Both the position numbers and the translations under genes were made by a program. A stretch of DNA of 64,000 nt from Deinandra increscens subsp. villosa (taxonomy: Eukaryota > Streptophyta > Magnoliopsida > Asterales > Asteraceae). The notes under the pieces are model-generated. The model did no database searches. It was given only the letters and a program-made list of their open reading frames with translations, and was not told where the DNA came from. Of this stretch, positions 1-12,351 are shown in pieces (position 1 is the stretch's first letter; every line of letters begins with the position of its first letter). Location of the stretch: assembly GCA_039602395.1 (NCBI GenBank), contig JBCNJP010000024.1:708295-772294 (forward strand), given 5' to 3'.

Positions 1-536
1 AGGAAACAGACTATGGGGGGGGGGGGAGGGGTCAAAGGTTTGACAATGCATATTTTGCACAAGACCTACTAAATAAATTTATTTAGAAAACTAGATTTTT
101 CTTTAATATCATTAGTAATCATATTAGTCACACTATTTATTAGAGAAAAATAAATCATATATTTTGGTCATTTGTAAAAAGGTGTTCTACCCTTTTCAAA
201 CTGTAAAAATGTTTAAAAGCTCTAGAGAACTAAGAGCCAAAATGAATAGTCCAATACCTGTTTGATCCGATCCAATAATTGATGTTATTTTATTTGATGC
301 TGAATGAGTAAAAAATGTATTTGAAGTGTTTTGAAAGGTTATATATGATGATGAAATTTAGAAGAATGTATATAAAATTGTCCCTAAAGTACATTGGTCC
401 TTTTTAAGGGGGTAGTAAGAACTAAGAACAACATTCCACACCACAATAAACAAAAATATAGTAAAGTAAAGAAAGAGGGAAGTTAGCAGAAAAAAACAGT
501 AAGGATGTGTACATATAATTCAATAATAACACTTAC
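1..536 (-). other. intron of INO80 at the left window edge
   Basis: This lies downstream (minus strand) of the last visible INO80 exon, whose donor GTAAGT occupies 536-531. No further INO80 exon is visible here, so the rest of the gene (second helicase lobe and C-terminus) lies outside the window. A run of G occurs near position 16. No other feature is seen. Confidence 0.6.
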
Positions 537-3500
537 AGGAGGAGCTCTTATTGGTGGAATGAAAGAGAAAGCTGAATGAAGTAATCGGCCATCAGATGCA
601 AGTCTCTCTTCATGTGAGAGTACCAACGCCTCAAACGGAGCATCCATGGGTCCCGTTGCAAGTCTCTGCTTTAGAATACTTATTTCTGTCTTTGATGGTA
701 ATAATAACATTTTCGTTACCGCCCTTACTTTTTCCTTCCCAATATGATTACACTCAACATCGTTATTATACTCCTTTTCCATTATCAAGTTAACAAACCC
801 ATCCAAGATACGTGAATCACATCTAGACACTGAAAACAATAATCTCTCCATTAAAGAAGCCGTTGCTATGAATGATGTTTCTGCTGGTGAGAGATCAATC
901 AATCGAGTAAATCCAAATACCCCATTTTTAATCGAGAGCTCTTGTTTGTCTTGCTTAAATATGGATTGATAAATGTTTAATGCGGAGAATATGTTGAAAT
1001 ATCTCTCAAAAGACTCTCTCTTGATACCGTATTTCCCTCCTGATGAAAAGATGTCTAAACCTCGCATAACTTCTTGGTATATTAATTTCGGAATCTGCAA
1101 ACAAAATTAGTGATTAACAATTTAATGTGGAGTTCTACGTCTGAATGGATTCCACATTATGCACCTTATATGTAATAGGATTCTTAATCCCAGAGTAGTA
1201 GACATCCTCCAATTCCCCAAATGGAGGTGGAAGAAGTGGATTTGGTATATCTCCAAAATAGAAATATGAACTTCCTTCATTTCTCTCAAACAACTCAGGA
1301 TGGTTACAAACCTGTCATCACAAGGAAAGGTAATGATTCAAAGGAAATATAAAATGTCGATAAATGTGTTCTGAAAAAGGGTAAGAAGAAAGAAAAAAAT
1401 TGCCTTTCTCAATTGGATGACAATATTCATCAAGTTCATAAACTTTTTTTCATTAAGTTGACCACGGTTACTGTCAAATAACTCAGCAAGAGAAATTTTG
1501 TTTTTTATAGCTTGGTAAAAAGCCTGTTGACGTGAACTCAATTTGCAATGCACTGTAACTTCAGTCTTCCGAGTTAACTCGGAAACCACATCCTTCTTAA
1601 CACGCCGCAACATGAAAGGCTTCAAAATGGCATGCTGGTGAAAAAATAAAAAGAAAATTCAAGGTTAAAGGTGTGGTAAAAGGTCATGTAAATAATAAAA
1701 AACCTCATGAAACTAACAACTAATTACATACCAATCTGCTAAGTTGGTGCTCATTTAAAGTCCCGCCATGTTCAGCATGGTTTTCAATACTGATGCATAC
1801 AGAGTGAAGCATGATCAGGGAGGCAATTCTTAGTTCTTAATACTGTTAGAATTTAAAAGGGATACAGGTTTTAAAAAAATTATATCTTACCCTTTAGAAA
1901 ACCACTCATTAAATTGCTCATGGCTGTCAAATAGTGTTGGCATGATGAAATGAAGGAGGGCCCACAACTCAGCCATGTTGTTTTGAACAGGAGTCCCAGT
2001 TAGTAACAGTCGGTTTCTACAATTGAAACTGAGTAGCGTCTTCCATCTTATACTGTTAGCACAATTAAACATAATACAGTGAGAAATAGTAACCAAAAAC
2101 AACTTGAATATAATGCACAGGCGTATATCACTTCAAAAAATTGAAGGTGGATAAGGTTGCAATTATGACCCCTTTCCTGATGAATACGTAGATTTTTTTT
2201 AGAATGGGACGGTAGCCCGGCAATGAATACCTAGATTTGGGATGTGCTTTATCTTAAACAGGCCAAATAAAAAAAGTTAGCCAGAAAGGAAATAAGTGTA
2301 ATGGTCAAATGGGATAAAAGTCACCCAAAGTCTATTTTTGATGCATAGAACATCCTAAAAAATCGTAAATTCAATAAACCTATATTATCTCCGTGATAAT
2401 ATTATCATATATAACACATTAAGACATGATTTATTATATAAGAACTTAAAAATAAAAATGACCAAAAACTAGTGCTTGCAGGTCAAATCAACCGGGCCCA
2501 GCCCGTTTTAAACCATTACCTGGTTGAACTTTTGATTGCCTGAGCTTCATCCAAGACCATATACTGCCATTTCACACGTCTGAAATACTTTTCATCAGAT
2601 ACTAGGAGTTGATAGCTGGTAATAAGAATATGAAATCCAGCATCCCTGTTGCGCCAAATCAAGTGGAATCAGCATGTATGGAATAAAAAGAAACATAGTA
2701 CAATCTGAAAACTCGCATTTTAAACAACAAAACAAGAAGCTGGCAATACCCTATCACTTGTGAAACTGTAACACTTAGGGCGTGGTTAATAACTTTATAA
2801 TCTGAAGTCTTGATTTCAAAAAGCATCTGAACAGGTCTACAGATTGAGTGATGGCATCAAAAGCCAGAATGTAGAACCGTTCAGATCGTAAAAAGAGCAG
2901 TATGAAATTGTTTGAATGCACGTAGGCATCTAGTTTTGTTAAAAATACTTCATAAAAAGAATTAATTTCAATATTTACATAAGTTAGAAAACTTATCAAA
3001 ATCAAACTTACAAAACCAAATAGAAATAGTGTCAAAAAAGCACCCACTAGAGTCATGTTACTCTTGCCTTCGAAGTGTAGGTTAGAAGACAATATAGACT
3101 CTCTAGTTATTAATTTTCCTTAGTTTCAATTTTATCCTCCCAACTTCACTTACTAATTTCTACAGGTTGTTTTTATCAGTTTGCTTATACGAAAAGAATA
3201 TATAGGAAAAAAAGCAACCACCCACCCTAACAAGCAACCAGATAATATGGCTAACTAGATTGCAGTCAGCAATTCACTTGCATATGTATGTCGACTGGAA
3301 GTAAACAATATAATAGGAAACTGTAAACACCTAATTAGAGGAAGCGTAAAGGTTCACACCATTTAACTTTAAGAGAAATCAATTTTTAGCATTATATATA
3401 TTACACTTATCACAAGGAAAACAAAAACAAAAACAAAAAATTGATGTATATGCATATAAAAAAAGAATGAATAACTATGGTGGCAGATAAATACCTACGA

Positions 3501-6500
3501 TAAAGTCGCTTAGGATTTATGTTTTTCCTAAGTATTGTGCGTTCTTGAATACCACCCCAATAAGGAAGTGTTTTTAGGTCAGGGCAGAATCGTCCTATTT
3601 CATCAGCCCAGTTGTTCAAGACTGAAGTAGGTGCAACAACCAGAAATGGGCCCCATATATTTTTCTCCTGCAAAGGAACATATTCATTGCATGTCATTAC
3701 AACTAGAACAGTACAGATCAGAGGTAGAGGTTGACAACTTCGACCCATGTACTTATGACAGGGTCGATCTGAGTTGTTTATCTCAAACAGATTAAATAAA
3801 GAACATTAGCTAAAGGGGAACAGCAGGTGAGCATTGACAATCACCCGAAGTCTACTCCTAATGCATACAACCTTCTAAAGTTCTTATTCAATAATTCAGA
3901 TTATTCTTGCAAGAACAATTTTCATAGAATGACAAATTAATTATAATTATTTAAAATTAGTTATTATAGAAAAGAATTATGAGAAAACAGACAAAAACTG
4001 CTAGCTGGTCAAACCAACCAGCCGGTTCAGACAAAATGCCACCATTAGCCAAAATGCAAACATTGTCACCAATAATCGGAGTTTCAGGTAGTTTACTTAC
4101 TTCAGCCAAATGCGCCAAGAACGCCATTGCTTGAATAGTCTTCCCAAGACCCATCTCATCAGCAAGAATACCATTTAGACCCTTTACGAAAACAATCAAA
4201 AGCTTAACGCTATGGGAAAGATGGTTTAAAATGGGAAAATGATCATTTGGGACTACTTTATTACCTGCTCATAACAGTTCACCAGCCACTGGAGACCTTT
4301 TAGCTGATAATCTTTCAGAGAACCTTTGAACAATTCAGGTGTTTGTACCGAAGAGGCTACCGGCATAGTTGACCTGAAATAATTTAGAACACGTACGCAT
4401 TTAGAAAAATAAACTCCTGTAAGAATTTCGGGGGCGTTTGGTTAATAATTTGAAACCACTATTGTATTGATTATGATTTAACAATAAAATGAATTGGAGA
4501 CGGATATGGCAATAGATTTCTAGACCCAACCCCCTTAATGTGTTTAGAACATGCCTAATTATGAGGGTATGATATCCGTTTTTAAAAGCAAAACCCACTA
4601 ACCAGCCACTTCTATTAGGAAGAAAAATCATTCCTTCATTCCCATACCCATAAAACAAACACTAGCTTACAAATTATACACACTAAATATTGAAAAAATA
4701 AAAAAACATACGGGTGCAACAAATCCATGTTGCTAGGTTCAGCAACTGTAGAATCAGGTTGTTCAGGGTCCTCAACACCTGAAGCTTGGCGAAATTTTAA
4801 ACATTCGTCATCGAATGCACTTGTGATCTTTTTCTGTTTGGAAACTGCATCTTGGGCTGCTTTCAGGGCCTCCATTTTCATTTGGGCCTCTTCAGGATCT
4901 TCTTCAATTGCAACAGCTTCTAAAGAATTCATGGTTGCTTCTTGATCATTGGTTTTATCATTTTCGAGTAATATTTCAGGTGGTTGGGAAGATGACTTGT
5001 TCTGCATGAAGTGACCATAAAGTTCTGTTTGAGATAATAAAAAGTTTAATCTCTGTTGCTGGCGTTTGGCTTCACGAAGTTCCTGTTCACGTTTCAAAGC
5101 TTCGGCAGCTTCTTTTTCTTCTCTTTTCCTAATCTCAGCCTGAATGATGGATTGAATATAAGAAAATCATTCCTCAAGCAAACATTTATTACAAAACAAT
5201 AGTTATTTTCTAAGCATGTTATATGTGAACATCAAGGGTATTAGTGGCAGTTTAGCATCGGTTTATAAGAAACAAATACGAAGACACAAAAAACATGTAG
5301 ATGCATCTTAAGATAAACAATAATTCTTCGTTAACATTCTTTCATCTATATAAGCATTTAACATGAAGATTCATAAAGTTATTAACTCGCCAACAATGAT
5401 GGTCAAAGTAGAAGTTTGTAGCTAGCAAGCAATGCAAAGAATTTACCGTTAAATTAAACCAGCAACTATAAACCAATGAACACTGAAAAGGACTATTTTT
5501 CTCTTTTTATATTGGATGAAAAAACGACCCTTATTTTCTATAAATACATGTATGTATAAAAGGTGACTGATAAGCGAAAGTGTTAGAACTACTTAGTAGA
5601 CTTTCTTGTAAACGTTTATGATGAAGTTTATGTAATAAAAAGCAGCTTTCAACTTTTTCATGAAGATTCATTTAGGCAGTAATGTCCAATAAATTTAGAG
5701 TAAAAAAATATTACCATCTCTTTATCCACTCTTTTCCAAAACACCAACATATCTCGTGAAAGTTTCCGTGTGCGAATTGAAGCACCCCTCATTAGCTTAA
5801 GTGATCTGCTCACCTTCATTTTCACCTAGAAGAAAGAACAAAACTTAAGCATGCCAGATGAAAAATAATATCTGAATTCTAAAAAGCTAGCACTTGAAAC
5901 TATATTAGTGAACTTTGACTAATGCTTGTAGATACAATAAACTATGTTTGACATAAATTACCTCTCTTTGGCAGTTCTCCGAAAACCTCTTTGCATCAGT
6001 TAATTGCTTTCTATGAAAATTGATAAAGAACCTGTGGTGCTTTGGTATGTCTTTTCTGACAATACTCACCCAAAATTTATCAACTCTATCCATCTCCTCT
6101 TTCTCAATTACAGATGAATCTTTCCTCTCATTGTGCTTCGTAGGTAAACTGCGTTCGATAATCTGGAAATTTAATGATTCAAGGAGCATAAGTCAACAAA
6201 TCCAAATGAACCATAAGGTCAACATCTAGAAACAATATACAAACCTCGTATGTGTCACCTTTCTCCAACACCTTCACATAGTGCACCTGCAACACTCCAC
6301 TTTCTGACATGATAAACCGCCTAAAACTGCCAGCTGCACCCTCAGGAGCAGAATATGAATTCAATGCAGCATCACTGACTTTAAGACTGAACTTGTCTGG
6401 GGAGTTGTTTGATGTTTGGGAACTTAATCTTGCCCAAAGAGATTCGTATTGTGGTTTGGGCTCACCCATTCCTGATCCACTTCTGGGCCCAAACCGTTTG

Positions 6501-7794
6501 TCAGAAGACATCATTGAAGCTAAAGAGCCCAAATCAAGGGTGCCTGTAAGGTAAAACTCCTCCATTCGGATATCTGATGCTTTAGGCAAGTTTAATGAGC
6601 TGGCTAGCACTTCATAAGTTGGAGGAATCTTGTAACTAACACCATCCCCGATATCCAAATAAGCAACTGACCTGCAGATTAAAGTAAAAAAAAAAAAAAA
6701 CTGAGACATGGTGCATCTAAGTACCCTAAGCCCCTAGCAATCACTTACAAGGTGTTTGGATGTATGTTTGGACAGCAACAATGTGACATCAAATAATCAT
6801 AATTAAAATCAACTCCAAAATGCAAATCGGAAAAACATTTTACAATCCAAACAACACAAACCTATCCAAGCCATACTCCGGTGAAAAATCTGCCTCTTTG
6901 TAATGCCCTGCACTCTGAGGTGTCATTTCAATCTTGTGTGCTCCCAGACGGCCATTCCCCAGTTTATGATCCTTTGATCCGCTACCACCTTTGTTGCCAA
7001 ACGTGCCATTTCGTGTGGAAGCAGAAGATGGCAAATTACTATGTTTGTTTCTTCTTTTGTACTTATGAACATGCTCACCAAGCATTGCTCTATATCTCTC
7101 CTCAGAGAAATACTCATCATAACTGCCATCCTGGTCCTCATCACTGCTATACGAATTTCTCCTCTTTCGCTTTTCCAACATCATTCCATTATTTCGGCCT
7201 GTCATTGGTACACCTGATAAAAGATAAACCATTAACTTCAATATACACACATTTAACCTACTCTCTATCAATCTTTAATCATTCAAATTTCAATCACCAG
7301 ATACAAAAAAAACTAAGTCAATCAACAGCTAATTCAATTGTTTCTGTAATTCTGTAAAGTAAACAAATACTGATAAAGATTGACCGTTTTAAACCTTTAA
7401 GCAACTAATTGCAATGCAATTTTAGTGAAAATCAACAGAGAAACCAAGTGCCTACCTCGGCTACCTCTGCTCTCACCCTGACTACTATTAGCATAATAAT
7501 CAAACTCGTCACCTTGAGGTAGTTGAAATTTCGTCAGAGACTACAGATACAAAACGAAAATAAGATAATCACATACAGACACACCATAATTACGTGAAAA
7601 AACTAGAACATAAACAAAATCACAGAAAACCTAACTTCCAGTCAAGTAAATTCATCAAGTAACGAACGAATAACAAGGCAAAATCTAATCGCAGAACTTA
7701 CGAACAAGAACTAATAGAAGAATCAGATATATACCTCAAGGTTGAAGAGATTCGAATAGCTATACGAGTTCCTGAGGCGTCGATCTGAGTCCAT
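537..7794 (-). CDS. INO80: chromatin-remodelling ATPase INO80, partial (N-terminus and first ATPase lobe)
   Basis: INO80 is the Snf2-family ATPase of the nuclear INO80 complex, which slides nucleosomes and exchanges H2A.Z. I rebuilt 16 exons, 5' to 3': 7794-7735, 7540-7456, 7213-6862, 6671-6245, 6162-5962, 5825-5715, 5139-4712, 4373-4265, 4181-4101, 3667-3495, 2645-2520, 2052-1891, 1789-1732, 1634-1404, 1311-1165, 1094-537. They join to 3,309 nt, exactly 1,103 codons without a stop. The start is the ATG at 7794 (MDSDRRLRNSYSYSNLFNLE). Exons 5-7 hold the basic, coiled-coil DBINO region. Walker A DEMGLGKT is at residues 599-606, the DEAQ box at 708-711 and LTGTPVQNN near 735-743. Residues 918-1103 form the insert that separates the two helicase lobes in this family. 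All introns are GT-AG except the one after exon 14, which appears to be GC-AG (donor at 1403-1402). The identity is firm; the 3' third is missing only because the window ends. Confidence 0.96.
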
Positions 7795-7891
7795 AAGGCG
7801 CCGGCAAGCGGCACTCTGAAGAAACGGAAAAGTGAAACCGTAGGTATGTGAAGAGAATGATGAATTTTATTTGAGATAGAGAGAGAGAAAG

Positions 7892-7899
7892 AAACCCTA
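7892..7899 (-). promoter_or_regulatory. telo-box and CT-rich leader upstream of INO80
   Basis: AAACCCTA on the plus strand (TAGGGTTT on the gene strand) lies about 100 bp upstream of the INO80 ATG. It is followed on the gene strand by a CTTTCTCTCTCTCTATCTC tract (about 7891-7872). Telo-boxes and CT-rich leaders are common in promoters and 5' UTRs of plant housekeeping and growth genes; a role here is inference. Confidence 0.5.
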
Positions 7900-7969
7900 G
7901 GCCTGTTGGAGAAGAAGGCGGAAGAGGTGCGCAGGATAAGAAGGTGCAGGCATAGAAGTGAATTGACAT

Positions 7970-8759
7970 GGTTGTTTGATTAAGGGCGTGGTGCTAATGT
8001 GAGCGGGTAGGGGGGATGTGGGTTGATAACGTGAGCCAGGGTATTTCCTTTTTGAACCCAAAGAGGAGATTCAGATCAACTTCTCTCTGTACATTATGGG
8101 ACTTTCTCACATCGGAGGTGGTTGAGATTAGTTAAGCTGCGGTCAGGTCCACTGTAAACGTTTTGCGGTAAATACCAGATTTTATCCACCTCTACACTTA
8201 TAGCGTAACTTTGTATTAATAGTGTCAAAGAAATAACTTTTTAAAATATGTTTACATTAAAAACCTTTGAAAACATGATAATAACATAATGATTTTTTTT
8301 TGTTAGACTCTTCGGCCACTAGTTCGGTCAGACATTTAAGGACATTTGAAGTTGTTAGCTTTAGTCGTCAAGATCTTGAAATCCTCTTCTGCACTGTGAC
8401 TTATATAACTTTTTCTTTTAACTGGATCTTTCGGTCTTCAATTCCCACATAGAAGGCGTTAAAATTATCTAAATTAATGACTAAAGGCTCTCTTTTTAGT
8501 CATTGTATTTGATGAATTTGCCACTTGTTTTGTGTTGTCCCTCACGATAAGGCGTGTTGGTTGAATTAGATAAAGGGTGTCATTTGAATCCTCCACGTTA
8601 AGGTCAAGTTGACAATGTGCGTAGGAGACATATGATACATATTATTGTCCTCTGTGGTCTTCATTTGTCTGGAACCGCCAACAACTTCAAGCATTTTGTG
8701 TACCAAAGCCCATTTTGGATTATCTTTAACAAGATAAGCTTCAAAACCCGAGAGGGCTT
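7970..8759. other. INO80 upstream flank, no gene seen
   Basis: This holds the probable INO80 promoter region and then sequence I cannot assign. No coding potential is evident. The right part may include the unrecognised 5' edge of the copia LTR whose end is at 8893. Confidence 0.4.
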
Positions 8760-8905
8760 AGTAGCAATCATAAATTGTAATTGTTATTTAGTTGGTGTTA
8801 GTTCTATAATTATTTCGTGTCACATATGTAAATTTGTTATATATTTATGTACTCCTTCTCTAATTAAGGAATATAGCGATTACCATTCTATCATGGTATC
8901 ATAGC
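8760..8905 (+). repeat. end of a copia 5' LTR plus primer-binding site
   Basis: The sequence ends in ATCA at 8893 and is followed directly by TGGTATCATAGC (8894-8905). That differs by one base from TGGTATCAGAGC, the initiator tRNA-Met primer site used by plant copia elements. The gag remnant starts 85 bp downstream, as expected. The left LTR edge could not be fixed; 8760 is a soft limit. Confidence 0.6.
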
Positions 8906-8989
8906 TTTCAATTCTTCCACCCTCTGTTCCTATCTCTCTCTCATCTAGTCACTCCCCCCCCCCCCCTTGCTTCTCTCTCTGTCGCATCC

Positions 8990-9230
8990 ATGGCTTCCCC
9001 CTCCAACTCTTATGACTCCAACATCCCTCTCAATACTATCATCCATATGCTAACCATCAAACTATCCTCCACGGTTACTGTTATGGGAAAATCAGATCAC
9101 CCCAGTCCTAGCCATCCAAAACCTAATCGGACATGTCAATGGAACTTATGTCGCTCCCGCAGCCATTGTCACCGTTGATAACAACCCCAGTCCTAGCGTC
9201 TTATGTGATAGCATATTGATCATCTACTAG
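8990..9230 (+). pseudogene. Ty1/copia gag, N-terminal fragment
   Basis: The ATG at 8990 opens MASPSNSYDSNIPLNTIIHM followed by LTIKLSST, a typical copia gag start. A frameshift near 9080 moves the reading to the next frame, which gives LLLWENQITPVLAIQNLIGH and VNGTYVAPAA, the usual continuation of the family. Homology fades near 9225, where LTR-like DNA begins. The rest of this gag resumes near 11,428. It is a dead retroelement of the Ale/Retrofit type, judging from the gag start. Confidence 0.75.
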
Positions 9231-11425
9231 CATCCCTGCAACATTTATAAGATAAAAGGTCATCTACGAATAGTTTGTGAGTAAACATAAGTTTAATATA
9301 TAGCATATAGTTTGTACCATGCGATTTACAATGTTAAATGATAGAATCATAGCATATGATCAAAATACTGAATGTTTTAGACTTTGACTTTAAAATGAAC
9401 AAGACTCATAGCATAACATAACATAGATTTAACATATAGATTCTGCATAATCAAACATTTGTTGACTAGCATCCTTAACCCGAAGGTCAAGTGGTAATGT
9501 TTAGGTTCCAATCACCGGACGCCAAAACCGGTCAAGTCAAGTACGTCGTCACACTAATAGATCTATCATCGTCCCCATAGGCTTGGTGTTGGTAATGATT
9601 ACGCATATGATTATAGACTAGTGATAAGCGATGCCATATCAAAATATGGACTTGTGAAATACCATAGACTTCCATTGACTTCAAGAATCACATGTATAAC
9701 AAGTATGTAGACTGTCGACTCAAACCATATAGCATAGAATCCACATAAAAGACATATCATGATATCGCATAGTATTTGATAAACATAGAACTTGAATTTG
9801 TAATAGGTATACATTTCGCACCCCCAACATATTTAAAAGAAAGAGCGACTATGAATACTCACATGATAAGTGTTCAAAGTCCAAGAGAAAAGCAACCAAG
9901 AGTACTGAGGATGAAACCCGAGAAATAACCCTAACGGGAAAATGTAGGCTAAATGAATATAGAGATAATGTGCCTAAGTTTAAATGCATTTGGGGGTGCG
10001 CTTAGATTATTAATGCGTCAAAAAATAATTTGAAAATATTAACTTTGAAAGTGATAACCTTTTATACGTTACTAGACGTGCGTTGGCCTAATAGGTTAAG
10101 ACACTCTCATTAAGACTTCCCGGGTAGACATCCAGGTCCATCAGTAGATTTGGATTTATACGCAATGTTATTCCTAGACAAAAGCTTAACTACCGGTGTT
10201 TTCACCCTTCCAGTTAGTACATGTCTTTCGTGTTTGAGCATAGTCACTAAAGTAGTTTATTGTGTAAGCGACTAATCTAAGGTATTGGTAACTACTAAAA
10301 TACTAACATGATACATATGCTTAAATTGCTAAGTTTCAAAAGGTTAAAATGGCCAAAACAAGGAATTTGACTAATTACAAAATTAGTCCCTAAGTTCGCT
10401 AAAACGACAAAAGTACTACCAAACTGATAACATACATGTGTAACGTCATTAGAGAACTCAATTGCACATGTACATATGATTATAATGAAAATTCAAGATA
10501 CAGACATGAACATGTAAATGGTCATGTCAAATCTTATGTAAAAAGTTAAGAAAAATAAGATTTTTAAAGTGTAATCTGACAAAGATGTAAACTTTGTGAT
10601 TGACAATTGCGTTTAATGGTTTTGAAACATCATATATCATTAACCTAATATATTAGAATGATTAGAAAGTTTCAATTTGAAGTTTAATTGAATATTAGAC
10701 ATTTAAATCCCTAAATATATAAGAACAAAGGTTAACTTTTCAATTTACTCGTTAATAACAGAAAGGGACAGAGGGCTATCAAAGAGTTTTGTAAAACAAA
10801 TACGAAGGCGAAAAGAATTATCCGAAAAAGTGAAGGGAGGACCTCGAAATTGACCGGTCAAACTGGTTTGCGTGACTTCTGGAAACTCGAACGAAAGCTT
10901 GAACTCCAAAATTGATAGAGGGTTTTTGGTGAGCAACGATTAAAGGAATGGGGTATGGGTCTATTTATAGTTAATGGTGAGATAGGGTTCCGAAATTGTC
11001 AGAGATGATTATGATAGTTAGAATAATTTTGAATGAAATCAATTAGGATCAATTAACATTGGATTCAAATGAGGGATGGGGTCAATGTGTCGTCTAGGTT
11101 CATTAGAAGAAGACTATGGTTGAAAATGTGATAAAAACGAACAAGGATCAGATAATTAATGGCCCCAAAATCAAAATTTTAAGCAAAAAATGTTGCACGC
11201 AGGTCGCGTGTTGCGACAGCTTGATGGCTCCCCATCGCGACACGCGATGGATGACGTCATCAGGTCATTTTGATTTCTTTATAAATAATGTTATATATAC
11301 AATAGGTATATATAATATATTTTGATTTAATATAGATAAATAAACGGATAAACGTTTCAAATAAATAACGGGATTGTAATGTTTCATTGATTCGAATGAC
11401 AAAACGGGTCGAGTTTTCACGAAAT
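9231..11425 (-). mobile_element. gypsy-type LTR sequence inserted in the copia gag
   Basis: About 2.2 kb of non-coding DNA separates the two halves of one copia gag. On the minus strand it has LTR-like features: CTATAAATA near 10,961-10,969 as a TATA box, followed by a leader-like tract. A segment near 9,250-9,290 resembles the GGTGAGT...CATAGGTTTAA stretch of the LTR fragment at 33.1 kb, and another near 11,200 is rich in GTCGCG motifs. The terminal TGTCACACCC is not present, so one edge is truncated. It is probably a partial or solo Ty3/gypsy LTR. The exact ends and a target-site duplication were not found. Confidence 0.5.
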
Positions 11426-11427
11426 GG

Positions 11428-11745
11428 TAAAGTGCTACACGTGATATATGGTTAGTACTTGAAGCGGCGTATAGCAATGACTCGATTGAAAGAGTCCAGG
11501 ACCTCTGGGACATTCTTCGTGACATGAAAAGAGGAGACAAGATTATCGTTGAGTATGGCTGGAACTTCAAACTGGTTGCCGACCAACTCTCGGCCATTGG
11601 CCACCAAGTTCCTCATAACGATTTGGTTCACTGATTTGTGTTAGGCTTAGGCCCAACCTTTATGTCGTTCTCCATGATATTTGGTTCACTACTTTGAGAA
11701 TAACTGGAACTATAGCAACAAAGGCCGTGGAAATTCTGGTATATT
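11428..11745 (+). pseudogene. Ty1/copia gag, C-terminal fragment
   Basis: Translation from 11,431 reads SATRDIWLVLEAAYSNDSIE, then RVQDLWDILRDMKRGDK, and further on QLSAIGHQVPHNDLVH, a stop codon, and FVLGLGPTFMSFS. This is the middle of a copia gag (UBN2-type domain). It continues the fragment at 8990-9230 on the same strand. The in-frame stop and the later loss of homology show that it is dead. Confidence 0.75.
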
Positions 11746-12351
11746 TTTGTTATCCAATGAAACTATTATTAATTTGTAGATATTTTGCGAGCTTACTCTT
11801 TAGTTTTTTAAATAGAGGTAATCTTTAAAAAAATTATTAAATAATACGGAACTTGTGAACATCATATTGTCAAGATTGCACAATAACAAAGATAACATTT
11901 TGGGATTTGCAAGTTTTGTCGGTATAAATGTATAATAGAAAAAGTTCATGTTAAAAATCTCAAATACGGGACAACTAGCGAAAAACTTCCCAAATTTCCG
12001 GTTCTTAAATAATCAAATGAAACCAAACAAAACTCTAAGCTCAAGAGATTGGAAAGCCATGAAAAGTAGGCAGAAGATGGAGACAACAATTGGAAAGCGG
12101 TTAAATGTTTCAATTCTAAATAAGAGAAAAGATGTGTCACCAACTTAAAGTGGTGCTTAGTTCCCGCTCACAAGAGTACAACCAAAATATATCTTGTAAA
12201 ATCTAACTCATAGCAAAATTATTGATAGGGTCTAGAAAAGATAGAATCATATCAAACCTTTCTTCTATCTTCAAGGTGGAGACTAGAAATTAGAGTAATT
12301 TCTAATTAATATGTACAATTTAATCAATTGATACAAGAAATGAAATAGCTG
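11746..12351. other. spacer between copia remnant and CKX 3' end
   Basis: AT-rich DNA with no recognisable gene. The part adjoining 12,352 should hold the CKX 3' UTR and poly(A) site on the minus strand. Confidence 0.4.

Noticed and set aside
2775..3092. 105-codon minus-strand frame in an INO80 intron
   Set aside because: Hydrophobic low-complexity frame with no homology; INO80 splices cleanly around it.
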